64,000 nt of DNA from JAAEPI01 sp965212145 (GTDB taxonomy: Bacteria; Bacteroidota; Bacteroidia; Cytophagales; Cyclobacteriaceae), in NCBI GenBank assembly GCA_965212145.1, contig CBDBUY010000009.1:372001-436000 (forward strand). Direction: 5' to 3'. Under the pieces are notes generated by a model. It did not search any database. It saw nothing but the letters and a program-made list of their open reading frames with translations, and was not told the DNA's origin. Shown here one piece after another: positions 8,446 through 17,511 of this stretch. Numbering within the stretch: position 1 is the stretch's first letter; every line of letters starts with the position of its first letter. The position numbers and the translations under genes are program-made.

Positions 8446-8521
8446 GTAAACGCATTGCCAACATAATAATCGAGATCAATCGTTTTGCAGGAATAATCTG
8501 GATATTTTCGAGCCTGAATTT

Positions 8522-9241
8522 ATGAGACGGATTTTGACCCTCGTATTTGTGATCGTTTGTGCCATGGGGTTTGGACAAACAAAGACCTTCATAGGCCTGA
8601 AGGTGGGAGGGGGTGCGTCCACTGCTTATATGCAGCATAGTGTGATTCCAACCGTTTTTGACATTAGTTGGTTGCCAGGTTCTACGGCTGGTGTACAGGT
8701 AACGCATTTTTCGGCGAAGTATCACTCACGCGTGAATTCTGCAATTCAGCTTTCGGTGAACTACGTCCAAAAAGGATGGCTTCAGAAGTTTCCTGACACC
8801 AATGAGCCAAATCACAGTACCCGGATCAATTACGTGGAAGTCCCGGTGGAAGCGATCGGATACTTTGGCAATAAAGTCAAGTACTACATCAGTGCTGGAT
8901 TTTTCCTGGAATACGCGATTAGCGATCAGGTGGATGCGATTCCGGCCTCTGCAACTGTAAACGAAGAGTACCCGGCATTGTACGATGTGGGTCAGTCTAA
9001 TTTTTATAGATATGATATCGAAAAAGACCAAAGACTAAATTATGGACCGAGAGCGGCTGCTGGAATTTTCAGGGAAACTTCAGCCGGAGTTTTTAGATTG
9101 GAGGCCTTTTTTAGCTTTTCCATCCGAAGCACTTTTGATTTTGAACCGATCGAATCCGGGGTGCCTGACTTGTCACTCAATTACGGGTCTGGTCTCACCT
9201 TATCTTACATGTTCAGCTTCGGTAAGTTGGAATTGAATTAA
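8522..9241 (+). CDS. PorT-like outer-membrane beta-barrel protein
   Basis: A 239-aa protein with a signal peptide (1-18, ending GFGQ) and alternating aromatic/hydrophobic strands typical of small barrels (FIGLKVGGGASTAY, VNYVQKGWLQKF, NYVEVPVEAIGYFG, AGIFRETSAGVFRLEAF). The KGW...YVEVP pattern matches the PorT/outer-membrane beta-barrel family (8-stranded). It should sit in the outer membrane; no specific function can be assigned, since this family has many paralogues per Bacteroidota genome. It is transcribed alone, divergent from the SRP RNA, and converges with the next gene with a 3-bp gap. Confidence 0.75.
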   Translation: MRRILTLVFVIVCAMGFGQTKTFIGLKVGGGASTAYMQHSVIPTVFDISWLPGSTAGVQVTHFSAKYHSRVNSAIQLSVNYVQKGWLQKFPDTNEPNHSTRINYVEVPVEAIGYFGNKVKYYISAGFFLEYAISDQVDAIPASATVNEEYPALYDVGQSNFYRYDIEKDQRLNYGPRAAAGIFRETSAGVFRLEAFFSFSIRSTFDFEPIESGVPDLSLNYGSGLTLSYMFSFGKLELN

Positions 9242-9244
9242 CTA

Positions 9245-9748
9245 CTACGCCGAAAGGGCATGAAGCTTCTGAGCTCTTGAAATCCGAACTTTAAAGGACT
9301 TCAAAACTGCCCGTCTGACACTCATCTTCAGAAAATCAATATTCATATTGTTGTCTGCGATGGATGCCTTGATGATGGATCGATAAATCTCGGGTCTCAA
9401 ACAAAGCTTCCTTGTCCAATCCAGATAAGTGTCCCTCCAGAGCTCATCGTAGTACTCCATGTGCGTACGACCGTCCCACAAGAATGATAGCTGATTGTCT
9501 CCGTACTTGTAACGATAGATGGCTGCAAGTAGATCGTACGGATCATCCAAAATGGAAATTCCCTTGCTGATCTTGGTTTTAATTGATAGCGTAAAATCAT
9601 CCTCCAGACCCATGGGATTCTCAATGGTCATATAGCCATTGTAGGCTTGTTTCGTCCATTCTTGAAGCAGCGAATCCTTGCTGAAAGCCTGAACGGTTTT
9701 CAGTAGATAATTCTTATCTGTTGGGAAATATTTCTGATCTATGGACAT
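9245..9748 (-). CDS. Hypothetical protein (167 aa)
   Basis: A 167-aa soluble protein without signal peptide or membrane helix. It is rich in aromatic residues (YDLLAAIYRYKYGDNQLSFLW, then YYDELWRDTYLDW) and ends with a basic helix. The family is not recognised. Its ATG lies immediately after the U-run of the terminator that ends the upstream lipoprotein gene, so either it has its own promoter inside that gene or it is expressed by read-through. Confidence 0.6.
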   Translation of the reverse strand: MSIDQKYFPTDKNYLLKTVQAFSKDSLLQEWTKQAYNGYMTIENPMGLEDDFTLSIKTKISKGISILDDPYDLLAAIYRYKYGDNQLSFLWDGRTHMEYYDELWRDTYLDWTRKLCLRPEIYRSIIKASIADNNMNIDFLKMSVRRAVLKSFKVRISRAQKLHALSA

Positions 9749-9774
9749 AAAAAAACCCGACCTATCGTCGGGTT
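9749..9774 (-). terminator. Rho-independent terminator
   Basis: On the minus strand AACCCGAC and GTCGGGTT (8-bp stem, 5-nt loop) are followed by a run of seven T. It ends the lipoprotein gene upstream and lies directly against the start codon of the 167-aa gene. Confidence 0.85.
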
Positions 9775-9798
9775 ACAAAATTAATAGATTTTGGTTTT

Positions 9799-10293
9799 CT
9801 AATTAGTTACTTTGTCAAAAGTCATCGTCCAGTCACCTTCAATCCCATACGCTCTTGCTGTTCCAGATGATCCGATGGTGAAATTCAGTTCCAATCTTGT
9901 ATCGGTAATGGTTGCTAAACCAATGATCACATTATCAGATTCTCTTAAAACCCATTGAGGAGTTGGATTACTTGTATCACCCTGGTCGTCGCAGAATTGC
10001 CATGTGCTGGTAGCCGGAAATACCGTTGTTGAAGCTCCACTAGGAATAGTCGCGGTATAGGATCCTCCATTTTCATCACCAGTCACTGTGAAAGTAAGAC
10101 CATTATATTCCGAATCTGGAGTTGTATCGAAAATTGCTCCATCAGCAATGAGCCCCCATTCTCCACTGAATCTTTCAGCATTAATCTTTATCTGGTCAGG
10201 CACTGCGTCATCACTTGTTTTATTTCTACAGCCGCTGTAGATCAAGACACTGCCAAGTACTAAGGTCAGAGTGAGGGATTTAAGTATCTTCAT
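9799..10293 (-). CDS. Small secreted lipoprotein, unknown function
   Basis: A 164-aa predicted lipoprotein: type II signal peptide with lipobox IYSGC (Cys22), followed by a Lys/Asp-rich linker and a compact beta-rich domain (FSGEWGLIADGAIFD, TFTVTGDENGGSYTATIP, ARAYGIEGDWTMTF). The GxWxL...WTMTF pattern resembles small lipocalin-like or immunoglobulin-like lipoproteins of Bacteroidota, but no named family is certain. It is transcribed alone and ended by a strong terminator. Confidence 0.65.
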   Translation of the reverse strand: MKILKSLTLTLVLGSVLIYSGCRNKTSDDAVPDQIKINAERFSGEWGLIADGAIFDTTPDSEYNGLTFTVTGDENGGSYTATIPSGASTTVFPATSTWQFCDDQGDTSNPTPQWVLRESDNVIIGLATITDTRLELNFTIGSSGTARAYGIEGDWTMTFDKVTN

Positions 10294-10397
10294 TTCAAAA
10301 TAGTATTATTCTGTGTTTTTGTTTGTTTATAACAATACACGTTAATCAAAATACGGCTTTTTCACCGACATCTCCAAGTAAATCTAAGACTGAATGG

Positions 10398-11006
10398 TCA
10401 GGATGTTCCAAGGTCGATGATTTTTTCACAAAAATCATATTCAGAACGATCATTAGATGCTATTAGTATGGTCTTATTTCCCATTAATTTCTTAACCTCC
10501 TCTCGGTAAATTTCCTTGCCATCTTCATCGAGATTGGACGTTGGTTCGTCCAGTGCAAGTACATGACCTTCAAAGTAAAGCTGAAGCGCGAGTTTGGTTC
10601 GTTGCTTCATGCCTGAAGAGAATTGCGAGATGGGTCGGTGGAGAGCATCGGAAAGTCCCAGGTGCTCAGCAATGGCCTGATTGTCGGCAAGTGCTTTTTT
10701 GAATTGCCCCTGAAAACTCAAATGTTCGTCCAAGGTGAGCTCTTCTATAATTTCAGTGTAGGGACTGCAAAAGTTAATATGCTGAATCGCTTGATCCGAT
10801 TCAATCTGCTGGACGTTCTCATAGTATTTTAAATCTCCTTTTGAAGGGGTCAGGGCAGATGAAATTACCTGAAGGAGTGTTGACTTTCCGGATCCATTGG
10901 GGCCGATAAGGGCCACAGATTGGCCTTGACTAATTTCAAATGATAAGTTTTTAAAGATCCAGTGGGATCCAAATTTTTTACCCAGGTTGGTACCTGTGAT
11001 GGTCAT
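10398..11006 (-). CDS. ABC transporter ATP-binding protein in the lipid A operon
   Basis: A 202-aa ATPase. Walker A GPNGSGKST (about 36-44), signature FSSGMKQR, Walker B HVLALDEPTSNLDEDG. Short length and signature fit a CcmA/NodI-like export ATPase. The start overlaps lpxA by four bases, so it belongs to the lpx operon, but no permease gene is adjacent. It could power export of a lipid or envelope component with a permease encoded elsewhere; this is inferred from position only. Confidence 0.8.
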   Translation of the reverse strand: MTITGTNLGKKFGSHWIFKNLSFEISQGQSVALIGPNGSGKSTLLQVISSALTPSKGDLKYYENVQQIESDQAIQHINFCSPYTEIIEELTLDEHLSFQGQFKKALADNQAIAEHLGLSDALHRPISQFSSGMKQRTKLALQLYFEGHVLALDEPTSNLDEDGKEIYREEVKKLMGNKTILIASNDRSEYDFCEKIIDLGTS

Positions 11007-11788
11007 ATGGAATCAGAAAATCCTCGAATGATTCCTCGCTCAGAAGTTTCAACGAATTCAATAATCTCGTTGATCGGTTCTGAAAGCTCAATTTTGTCCT
11101 TGATCTTTTCGATTGCTTTCGAGTTGTTCAGGTCGCTCTGATAAATGTATCGATAGGCGGTTTGAATATCGTTCATAGTCTCTGACGAGAAATTTCTTCG
11201 ACGTAATCCAATGGAGTTTATACCTGCGAAAGAAAGTGGTTCTCTCCCGGCTTTGATAAATGGAGGAACATCTTTCCTCACCAAAGAACCACCTGATATC
11301 ATGACGTGCGATCCAATTTTGACAAATTGATGTACCGCAGTGATTCCACTCAGAATAGCGAACTCTTCAATCAAAACATGGCCAGCAACTTGCGTCGCAT
11401 TTCCAATGATGCAGTTGTTATGAACCTCGCAATCATGAGCCACATGAGAATAGGACATTAAGAGACAATTAGGACCAATGCTGGTGTCCATACGGTCGTC
11501 AGTGCCACGAGAAATCGTCACGAACTCACGAATCACCGTGTTATCTCCAATGTGAGTGGTGGTTTTTTCGCCTTGGTACTTTAAATCCTGAGGATCGCAA
11601 GAAATTTGTGCCCCAGGGTATATTTTACAATTAGCTCCGATCCGTGCGCCATCCCAAATACATGCATTCGGTCCAATCCAAGTGTTTTCTCCAATTTCTA
11701 CATCCGCTGCTATGGTCGCAAAGGGTTCGATGACCGCACTTTCGGCAATCTTAGCATTAGGATGAATATTAGCTAGAGGTTGTTTCAT
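11003..11788 (-). CDS. lpxA: UDP-N-acetylglucosamine acyltransferase LpxA
   Basis: A 261-aa left-handed beta-helix enzyme for the first step of lipid A synthesis, transfer of a 3-hydroxyacyl chain from ACP to UDP-GlcNAc in the cytoplasm. Hexapeptide repeats fill residues 1-190 (IGPNACIWDG, IGDNTVIREFVTISRG), the catalytic His is in SHVAHDCEV, and the AVHQFVKIGSH and GINSIGLRRRNF motifs are LpxA signatures. The length equals the family norm. It overlaps lpxC-fabZ and the ABC gene by four bases each. Confidence 0.96.
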   Translation of the reverse strand: MKQPLANIHPNAKIAESAVIEPFATIAADVEIGENTWIGPNACIWDGARIGANCKIYPGAQISCDPQDLKYQGEKTTTHIGDNTVIREFVTISRGTDDRMDTSIGPNCLLMSYSHVAHDCEVHNNCIIGNATQVAGHVLIEEFAILSGITAVHQFVKIGSHVMISGGSLVRKDVPPFIKAGREPLSFAGINSIGLRRRNFSSETMNDIQTAYRYIYQSDLNNSKAIEKIKDKIELSEPINEIIEFVETSERGIIRGFSDSI

Positions 11789-13185
11789 TGTTCAATGTCT
11801 TTTCGCACAATGCTTGCGGTCATGACGCCCTCGCAAACTAAGTTATTTCCCACATATGCAGACCCTCGCATTTTGGCAAATCCACGACGGATTGGGGCAA
11901 GTAGCTCGCAACGAATTACCAACGTATCACCTGGGCCTACCATTTTTCGGAACTTGAAGTCGTCAACTCCGAGGAAATACGTCCAGTAGTTTTCAGGATC
12001 AGGAACGGTGTTTAAAACCAAAATTCCCCCGATTTGAGCCATTGCTTCTATTTGAAGTACTCCCGGCATCACCGGATTCCCAGGGAAATGTCCCTGAAAA
12101 AACGGCTCGTTAAAAGTCACGTTCTTCACTCCTGCCACTTGCTCATCATCCAGGTGGAAGACTTTATCGATTAACAGCATCGGGTACCTGTGTGGTAGGA
12201 TTTTGTTGATTTTGTTGATGTCTATGACGGGTGGAACTTTCGGGTCGTATTGGGGAACGTTATTCTTACGCTCCTTTTCCATTAGTTTTTTCAGCTTTTT
12301 GGCAAAAGCAACGTTCGCAGCGTGACCCGGTCTTGCTGCCAAAATCTGCGCCTTCAGTGGCCGACCTACCAGGGCCAGGTCACCAACAACATCAAGTAGT
12401 TTGTGGCGTGCGGGCTCATTCTTATACCTAAGCTCCACATTGTTCAGAATCCCTTCTTCCTGTGCTTCCACTTTTGGTTTACCCAAAAGATCGGCGAGAT
12501 AATCCAGCTCACCAGGCTCTACTGTTCGATCTACCACAACAATCGCATTGCTCAGATCACCGCCTTTAATCAGGTTATGCTTGTGCAGTTGCTCCACCTC
12601 ATGCAAAAAACAGAAGGTTCTACAACTTGAAATTTCTTCTTTGAAATCGGTGATGTCATTCAAAGAAGCATGCTGACTGCCCAGTACGGGTGACTTGTAG
12701 TCCACCATTACGGTTACCCGATAGTCATCCAAGGGAAGTGCCGCGATCTCGACTTCACGTTCTTTGTCTTGATAAAAGACACTTTCAGGAACTTCAAAGA
12801 AATTTCTCTGCGCATTTTGTTCCTCAACTCCGACTTCTAGAATCGCATCTATGAATTGCCTGGAACTGCCGTCCATAATGGGAGGTTCGGGTCCGTCCAG
12901 TTGAATCAGGACATTGTCGATTTCCAAACCGACCAGTGCAGCCAATGTGTGCTCGACGGTATTTACTCGAGCGCCGTTTTGCTCGATCGTGGTTCCTCGA
13001 GAGAGGTCTACCACATTGTCCACGTCCGCATCAACAATAGGTTGACCTTCGAGATCAACGCGTTGGAATTTGATGCCGTGATTGGGCTTGGCCGGAACGA
13101 AGGTCATGGTGGCATCCACACCCGTGTGTAGGCCTATCCCAGCGACCTTAACCGGGCCTTTGATAGTTTGCTGATAAAGTTGCAT
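11785..13185 (-). CDS. lpxC-fabZ: Bifunctional LpxC deacetylase / FabZ dehydratase
   Basis: A 466-aa fusion. Residues 1-310 are LpxC, the zinc deacetylase that commits the lipid A pathway: HTLAAL carries one zinc ligand, HKLLDVVGDLAL the other His and Asp, and GHAANVAFA the catalytic His. Residues 325-466 are FabZ, the 3-hydroxyacyl-ACP dehydratase: INKILPHRYPMLLID holds the catalytic His, followed by GHFPGNPVMPGVLQIEAMAQ. Both active sites look intact. This fusion is characteristic of Bacteroidota and ties acyl-chain supply to lipid A synthesis. It lies 24 bp after lpxD. Confidence 0.96.
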   Translation of the reverse strand: MQLYQQTIKGPVKVAGIGLHTGVDATMTFVPAKPNHGIKFQRVDLEGQPIVDADVDNVVDLSRGTTIEQNGARVNTVEHTLAALVGLEIDNVLIQLDGPEPPIMDGSSRQFIDAILEVGVEEQNAQRNFFEVPESVFYQDKEREVEIAALPLDDYRVTVMVDYKSPVLGSQHASLNDITDFKEEISSCRTFCFLHEVEQLHKHNLIKGGDLSNAIVVVDRTVEPGELDYLADLLGKPKVEAQEEGILNNVELRYKNEPARHKLLDVVGDLALVGRPLKAQILAARPGHAANVAFAKKLKKLMEKERKNNVPQYDPKVPPVIDINKINKILPHRYPMLLIDKVFHLDDEQVAGVKNVTFNEPFFQGHFPGNPVMPGVLQIEAMAQIGGILVLNTVPDPENYWTYFLGVDDFKFRKMVGPGDTLVIRCELLAPIRRGFAKMRGSAYVGNNLVCEGVMTASIVRKDIEQ

Positions 13186-13209
13186 CCTGATTTTTTGCGG
13201 ACGAGTCGG

Positions 13210-14247
13210 TTATTTGGTCGGCAAATTTAGAAGTTTTTCCTCAAGTTCCTCAACACGCTTCAGTAGTGCGGGCAACTTGCGATAGACGACCAATGATCGT
13301 GCTCGCTCAGTTTTGTCCATGGCGGGTGATCCCCACAGAACCTGGCCTTCTTTCGTGCTTTTCATTACTCCCGTCTGGGCTCCCAAGGTGGTTTTATTGG
13401 CGATGTTGATATGACCAACGACACCAACCTGTCCGGCCATGATTACCTGATCTCCAATTTTCGTCGAGCCTGACACTCCACTCTGTCCAGCGATGACCGT
13501 GTTCTGGCCAACTTCTACATTATGGGCGATCATGACGAGATTATCAATCTTGCTGCCTTTTTTTATTCGAGTTGATTCAAAGGTTCCACAGTCAATGGTG
13601 GTATTTGCTCCTATGTCGACATGATCTTCCAATACTACATTGCCGATTTGAGGAATGTGCTCATATGATCCATCGTCTTTTGGTGCAAACCCAAACCCAT
13701 CACTGCCTATGACTGCTCCGGCTTGAAGTGTGCAGTGGTTTCCAATGACTGTGTTGGGATAAATTTTTACGCCGGGATAAATGATCACATTGTCTCCGAT
13801 CTGTGTGTTTTCACCAATGTAAACCTGAGGATGAATTTTTACATTGTCACCGATTTTTACCCCATCGGCGACATAGCTAAAGCCACCCAAATAGAGATTC
13901 TCTCCCTTCGACACATTCGCGCCGATGTGGGTGTTTTGTTCAATGCCTGATTTACCAAAAGCCTGGATTCGCTGATATTCCTGAAGCAGGGCTGTGAAGG
14001 CCAGATAGGAATTTTCAACCCTGATCAAGGCTGTCGGGACATCCTTTGAAGGTTTGAAATCTTGGTTGACGATTACTCCGCTGGCCCTGGTGCTGTAAAT
14101 GTGCGATTCGTACTTAGGATTGGAGAGGAACGAAATACTGCCTGGCTTGGCATTCTCAATGCTGCTGATTGTATTGACCTTTATATCCGCATTTCCTTCT
14201 ATCTGACCTCCGATAAGTCCGGCAATCTGCCCAAGCGTAAATTCCAT
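13210..14247 (-). CDS. lpxD: UDP-3-O-acylglucosamine N-acyltransferase LpxD
   Basis: A 345-aa acyltransferase for the third step of lipid A synthesis. It has an N-terminal uridine-binding domain (1-100), a long hexapeptide beta-helix (about 105-300, IGDNVKIHPQVYIGENTQIG) with the catalytic His in MIAHNVEVG, and a C-terminal helical tail (LPALLKRVEELEEKL). Length and motif order match LpxD. It is the second gene of the operon, 12 bp after the HD phosphohydrolase. Confidence 0.95.
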   Translation of the reverse strand: MEFTLGQIAGLIGGQIEGNADIKVNTISSIENAKPGSISFLSNPKYESHIYSTRASGVIVNQDFKPSKDVPTALIRVENSYLAFTALLQEYQRIQAFGKSGIEQNTHIGANVSKGENLYLGGFSYVADGVKIGDNVKIHPQVYIGENTQIGDNVIIYPGVKIYPNTVIGNHCTLQAGAVIGSDGFGFAPKDDGSYEHIPQIGNVVLEDHVDIGANTTIDCGTFESTRIKKGSKIDNLVMIAHNVEVGQNTVIAGQSGVSGSTKIGDQVIMAGQVGVVGHINIANKTTLGAQTGVMKSTKEGQVLWGSPAMDKTERARSLVVYRKLPALLKRVEELEEKLLNLPTK

Positions 14248-14259
14248 GTAAGCGATGCT

Positions 14260-15489
14260 TTAATTCGCTTGCAAAGTTAAGCCCTTGGGGTAGCACAGGT
14301 AGTGCTTTTTCACAATTTTACTGATGGCTTTGATGTTGGGCAGATCGGTCGCCTTAGCTACGTCCAGCACCTGCCCGCTTTTCATTAGAATATTGATGCT
14401 TTGATCTTTAGCCACATAAGCGGCATTGGAAACACTCCCTCTTTTCACCAAGTGTTTGGCGTCCTTCTCGGAAAGATTCATTGTTGATTGAACTGTTTTC
14501 CTTAGCTGTTTCACCAAATCGGGATCAGGTGTATCGTTAGTTAATTCAATGAAGAATAATTTGCGATCGAGAAGTTGGGTACTTAGATATTTCAAGACTT
14601 TATCGGAGGACTGTCGCCAAAATTTCATGGAACCGTAAATGTCGGAATCGTCCAAAGTCGTGAAAATCTCCAACGCGTGATCTAGGTCTTCGACATCATT
14701 TTTTTCGACATTCTGCTTCAGAAAATGATCCAGTGCTGGAGTGGATGAAACCTGATCTGCCAGCTGGCGCGCCCTTTTCATCATTTCTACCAGCATCACG
14801 TCTGCGCTAACAGCCGCCTTATGAAGATAGACTTGCCAGTACATGAGTCTTCGGGCATTAAGGAAATTCTCGACACTGTACATGCCTTTTTCCTCAATAA
14901 CCAATTCATCATTGGCCAAGTCCAGCATTTTGATGATTCGCTCCGAGCCAATAGTTCCCTCCTGAACGCCGGTGAAGAAGCTATCACGTTTTAGATAATC
15001 CAAGCGATCAATGTCCAATTGTGAAGCGACCAATTGGTTCAGGAATTTCCGGGGATATTCACCTTTGAAAATCTGTAAGGCCATTGTTAATTGGCCGTTG
15101 AATTCTTTATTGAGTCTCTTAAACATCCAAATCCCAATTTCTTCATGCGAAATATTGGGCAGCAGCCCAAACTCCAAAGAATGAGAAAACGGACCGTGTC
15201 CAATATCATGCAGCAAAATGGCGATTTGTGCAGCCTGATATTCTTCGTCAGATATGTCGTGATTTTTGATTCTGAGGACATCTAAGGCCCGCCCCATTAG
15301 ATGCATAGCCCCGAGCGCATGATGAAATCTAGAGTGAATGGCACCCGGATAAACAAGGTCGGTGACCCCAAGCTGTTTGATTCTTCTGAGCCGCTGAACA
15401 TAAGGGTGCTCAATAATGTCGTAGATCAGTTCGTTTGGGATGGTAATGAATCCGTAAACGGGATCGTTAATGATTTTCTTTTTGTTCAA
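14260..15489 (-). CDS. HD-domain phosphohydrolase (dGTPase-like)
   Basis: A 409-aa cytoplasmic protein with an HD domain: RFHHALGAMHLMGRAL at about 55-70 and ILLHDIGHGPFSHSLE at about 91-106 supply the H...HD metal-binding residues, and DIDRLDYLKRDS gives the distal Asp. It resembles the SAMHD1/dNTPase-like HD proteins that open many Bacteroidota lpx operons. The substrate (dNTP or another nucleotide) is not certain. The reading frame starts with TTG at 15489; the sequence MNKKKIINDPVYGF there is the usual N-terminus of this family, which supports that start. It is divergent from porX. Confidence 0.85.
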   Translation of the reverse strand: MNKKKIINDPVYGFITIPNELIYDIIEHPYVQRLRRIKQLGVTDLVYPGAIHSRFHHALGAMHLMGRALDVLRIKNHDISDEEYQAAQIAILLHDIGHGPFSHSLEFGLLPNISHEEIGIWMFKRLNKEFNGQLTMALQIFKGEYPRKFLNQLVASQLDIDRLDYLKRDSFFTGVQEGTIGSERIIKMLDLANDELVIEEKGMYSVENFLNARRLMYWQVYLHKAAVSADVMLVEMMKRARQLADQVSSTPALDHFLKQNVEKNDVEDLDHALEIFTTLDDSDIYGSMKFWRQSSDKVLKYLSTQLLDRKLFFIELTNDTPDPDLVKQLRKTVQSTMNLSEKDAKHLVKRGSVSNAAYVAKDQSINILMKSGQVLDVAKATDLPNIKAISKIVKKHYLCYPKGLTLQAN

Positions 15490-15529
15490 GGGCTGTGTGG
15501 TATAACTTAAAGCCCTAAAGCTAATCCAG

Positions 15530-17083
15530 ATGCAGAAATATCGAATTTTGTGGGCCGATGATGAGATAGATTTATTGAAACCTCATATCCTTTTTTTGGA
15601 GGGGAAGGGGTACGATATCACCTCTGTAAATAGTGGGGCGGACGCTTTGGAGGAGATTGACCACAATGAGTTCGACTTGGTTTTTCTTGACGAAAACATG
15701 CCAGGAATGAATGGCCTGGAGACGCTGAGCTATATAAAATCCACGCATCCGTTCCTTCCGGTGGTTATGATTACCAAAAATGAGGAGGAGGCGATCATGG
15801 AGGAAGCCATTGGTTCCAAAATCACTGACTACTTAATTAAGCCGGTCAATCCGAATCAGATTTTACTTTCTGTCAAAAAAATTCTGGATAACAAGCGGTT
15901 GATTTCAAATAAGACGAATGTCGGTTATCAGCAGCAATTTCAGCAGCTAAGCATGGCCTTGGGAGATGTGCAGGATCACCATGAATGGGCCGACCTCTAC
16001 CTGAAGCTCCTTTACTGGGATATGGAAATTGACAACAGCGAGGATAAAAGCATGTTAGAAGTCCTGAATATGCAATGGAACGAAGCAGACGGGTACTTTT
16101 CTCAGTTTGTAGAAGATAATTATCAGCGCTGGATACAGGAACCGAACAGCCCCCGCCCCATGCTCTCTCATCGGGTCCTCCAGAAGAAGGTCTTTCCCGA
16201 GCTAGGTGATGAACCGGTTTTTTTGATCGTGATCGATAATCTGAGGTATGATCAGTGGGAAACGTTGGAGCCTGACATTGCGGAGCTCTTTAGCATTAAG
16301 GAAAAGGATCATTACTTTTCCATCTTACCGACCACCACGTCTTATGCTCGGAACTCCCTGTTTGCAGGGTTATTGCCATTGGATATCAGCAAGCGTGATC
16401 ACGAATATTGGGTAGGGGAGGACGAAGAGGAAGGAAAAAATACTTTCGAACATGAGCTGCTGAAAAGAAATTTGGACCGATCAGGGATCAACATAAAATC
16501 CACTTATAAGAAGATCATCAGGGCCAATGAAGGAAAGCAAGTCACTGAGCATCTGAACGATCAATTGCAATCACCTTTCAATGTGTTGGTTTACAATTTT
16601 GTGGACATGCTATCTCACGCCCGTACGGACATGCGGATGATCCAGGAGCTGGCTCCTGACGAATCAGCCTATCGATCATTGACAAAATCATGGTTCCAGC
16701 ATTCGTCTCTTTACGACACGCTGAAGCTGTTGGCCAACGAGAAAGTGAAAGTGATGATCACGACGGATCATGGAACCATCCGAGTGAAGAATCCGGTGAA
16801 GATTATCGGGGACCGAAACACCAATACCAATCTCAGATACAAGCAGGGAAAAAATCTGGCCGTGGATGATAAGGATGTTTTCCTGGTCAGAAAACCGGAA
16901 TTGATCGGCCTACCTAAGCCAAACGTCAGTACTTCTTTTGCATTTACTCGTGGCACAGACTTTTTCGCCTATCCGAATAATTTCAATCATTATGTGCGTC
17001 ACTATAAGGACACATTTCAGCACGGTGGCATTAGCATGGAGGAGATGATCGTTCCGTTCATCACGCTATCTTCGCGTGCATGA
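15530..17083 (+). CDS. porX: PorX-type response regulator with PglZ phosphatase-like domain
   Basis: A 517-aa protein: receiver domain at 1-120 (phospho-acceptor Asp54 in VFLDENMPG, with DD at 10-11 and Lys in LIKPVNP) and a C-terminal PglZ/alkaline-phosphatase-superfamily domain at about 200-517 (FLIVIDNLRYDQWE, TTDHGTIRVKNP, FQHGGISMEEMIVPF). PorX works with the sensor PorY and, in Porphyromonas, with sigma factor SigP to control type IX secretion genes; its PglZ domain has been linked to nucleotide phosphodiester cleavage. Metal-binding Asp and His residues are in place. It overlaps tsaE by four bases, the standard Bacteroidota order. Confidence 0.92.
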   Translation: MQKYRILWADDEIDLLKPHILFLEGKGYDITSVNSGADALEEIDHNEFDLVFLDENMPGMNGLETLSYIKSTHPFLPVVMITKNEEEAIMEEAIGSKITDYLIKPVNPNQILLSVKKILDNKRLISNKTNVGYQQQFQQLSMALGDVQDHHEWADLYLKLLYWDMEIDNSEDKSMLEVLNMQWNEADGYFSQFVEDNYQRWIQEPNSPRPMLSHRVLQKKVFPELGDEPVFLIVIDNLRYDQWETLEPDIAELFSIKEKDHYFSILPTTTSYARNSLFAGLLPLDISKRDHEYWVGEDEEEGKNTFEHELLKRNLDRSGINIKSTYKKIIRANEGKQVTEHLNDQLQSPFNVLVYNFVDMLSHARTDMRMIQELAPDESAYRSLTKSWFQHSSLYDTLKLLANEKVKVMITTDHGTIRVKNPVKIIGDRNTNTNLRYKQGKNLAVDDKDVFLVRKPELIGLPKPNVSTSFAFTRGTDFFAYPNNFNHYVRHYKDTFQHGGISMEEMIVPFITLSSRA

Positions 17084-17511
17084 TTGTCATGGAATCTTTG
17101 ACCGATGTTGTGCCGGTTTCGAACCAGCTTCTGGCTCTGGCTAGTGATGTGCCCGTTTGGTGCTTCAGGGGAGATTTGGGAGCAGGAAAGACCACTTTGA
17201 TTAAGGGAATTTGTGACCAGCTTGGGGTTCAGGATCAAATGAGTTCGCCCACGTTTTCCATCGTCAATGAGTACCTTTCCAAGGACGATTCATCTATTTA
17301 TCACTTTGATTTTTATCGCGTTAAGAATGAAGCCGAGGCGCAGGAGATTGGCGTAGAGGAGTATTTTTATTCCGGAGATTATTGTTTCATCGAATGGCCG
17401 GAGAAAATAGAAGGACTACTGCCTGAAAATCGCATCGAAATAATGATTAATTTAGACAACAATAATCGCCGAGAGATCAACCTAATCGAGCATGGAAAAA
17501 GGCAAAAGTGA
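17080..17511 (+). CDS. tsaE: tRNA threonylcarbamoyladenosine biosynthesis ATPase TsaE
   Basis: A 143-aa P-loop protein needed with TsaB, TsaD and TsaC for the t6A37 modification of tRNAs reading ANN codons. Walker A GDLGAGKTT is at about 31-39; SSPTFSIVNEY, HFDFYRV and FIEWPEKI are the TsaE motifs. The length is normal. Its ATG overlaps the porX stop and its 3' end overlaps the ald start by 20 bp, so the three genes are co-translated. Confidence 0.94.
   Translation: MIVMESLTDVVPVSNQLLALASDVPVWCFRGDLGAGKTTLIKGICDQLGVQDQMSSPTFSIVNEYLSKDDSSIYHFDFYRVKNEAEAQEIGVEEYFYSGDYCFIEWPEKIEGLLPENRIEIMINLDNNNRREINLIEHGKRQK

Noticed and set aside
8321..8725. A 134-codon minus-strand open frame
   Set aside because: It lies across the SRP RNA gene and the start of the PorT-like gene, has low-complexity basic composition and no family resemblance; the RNA gene explains the conservation there.
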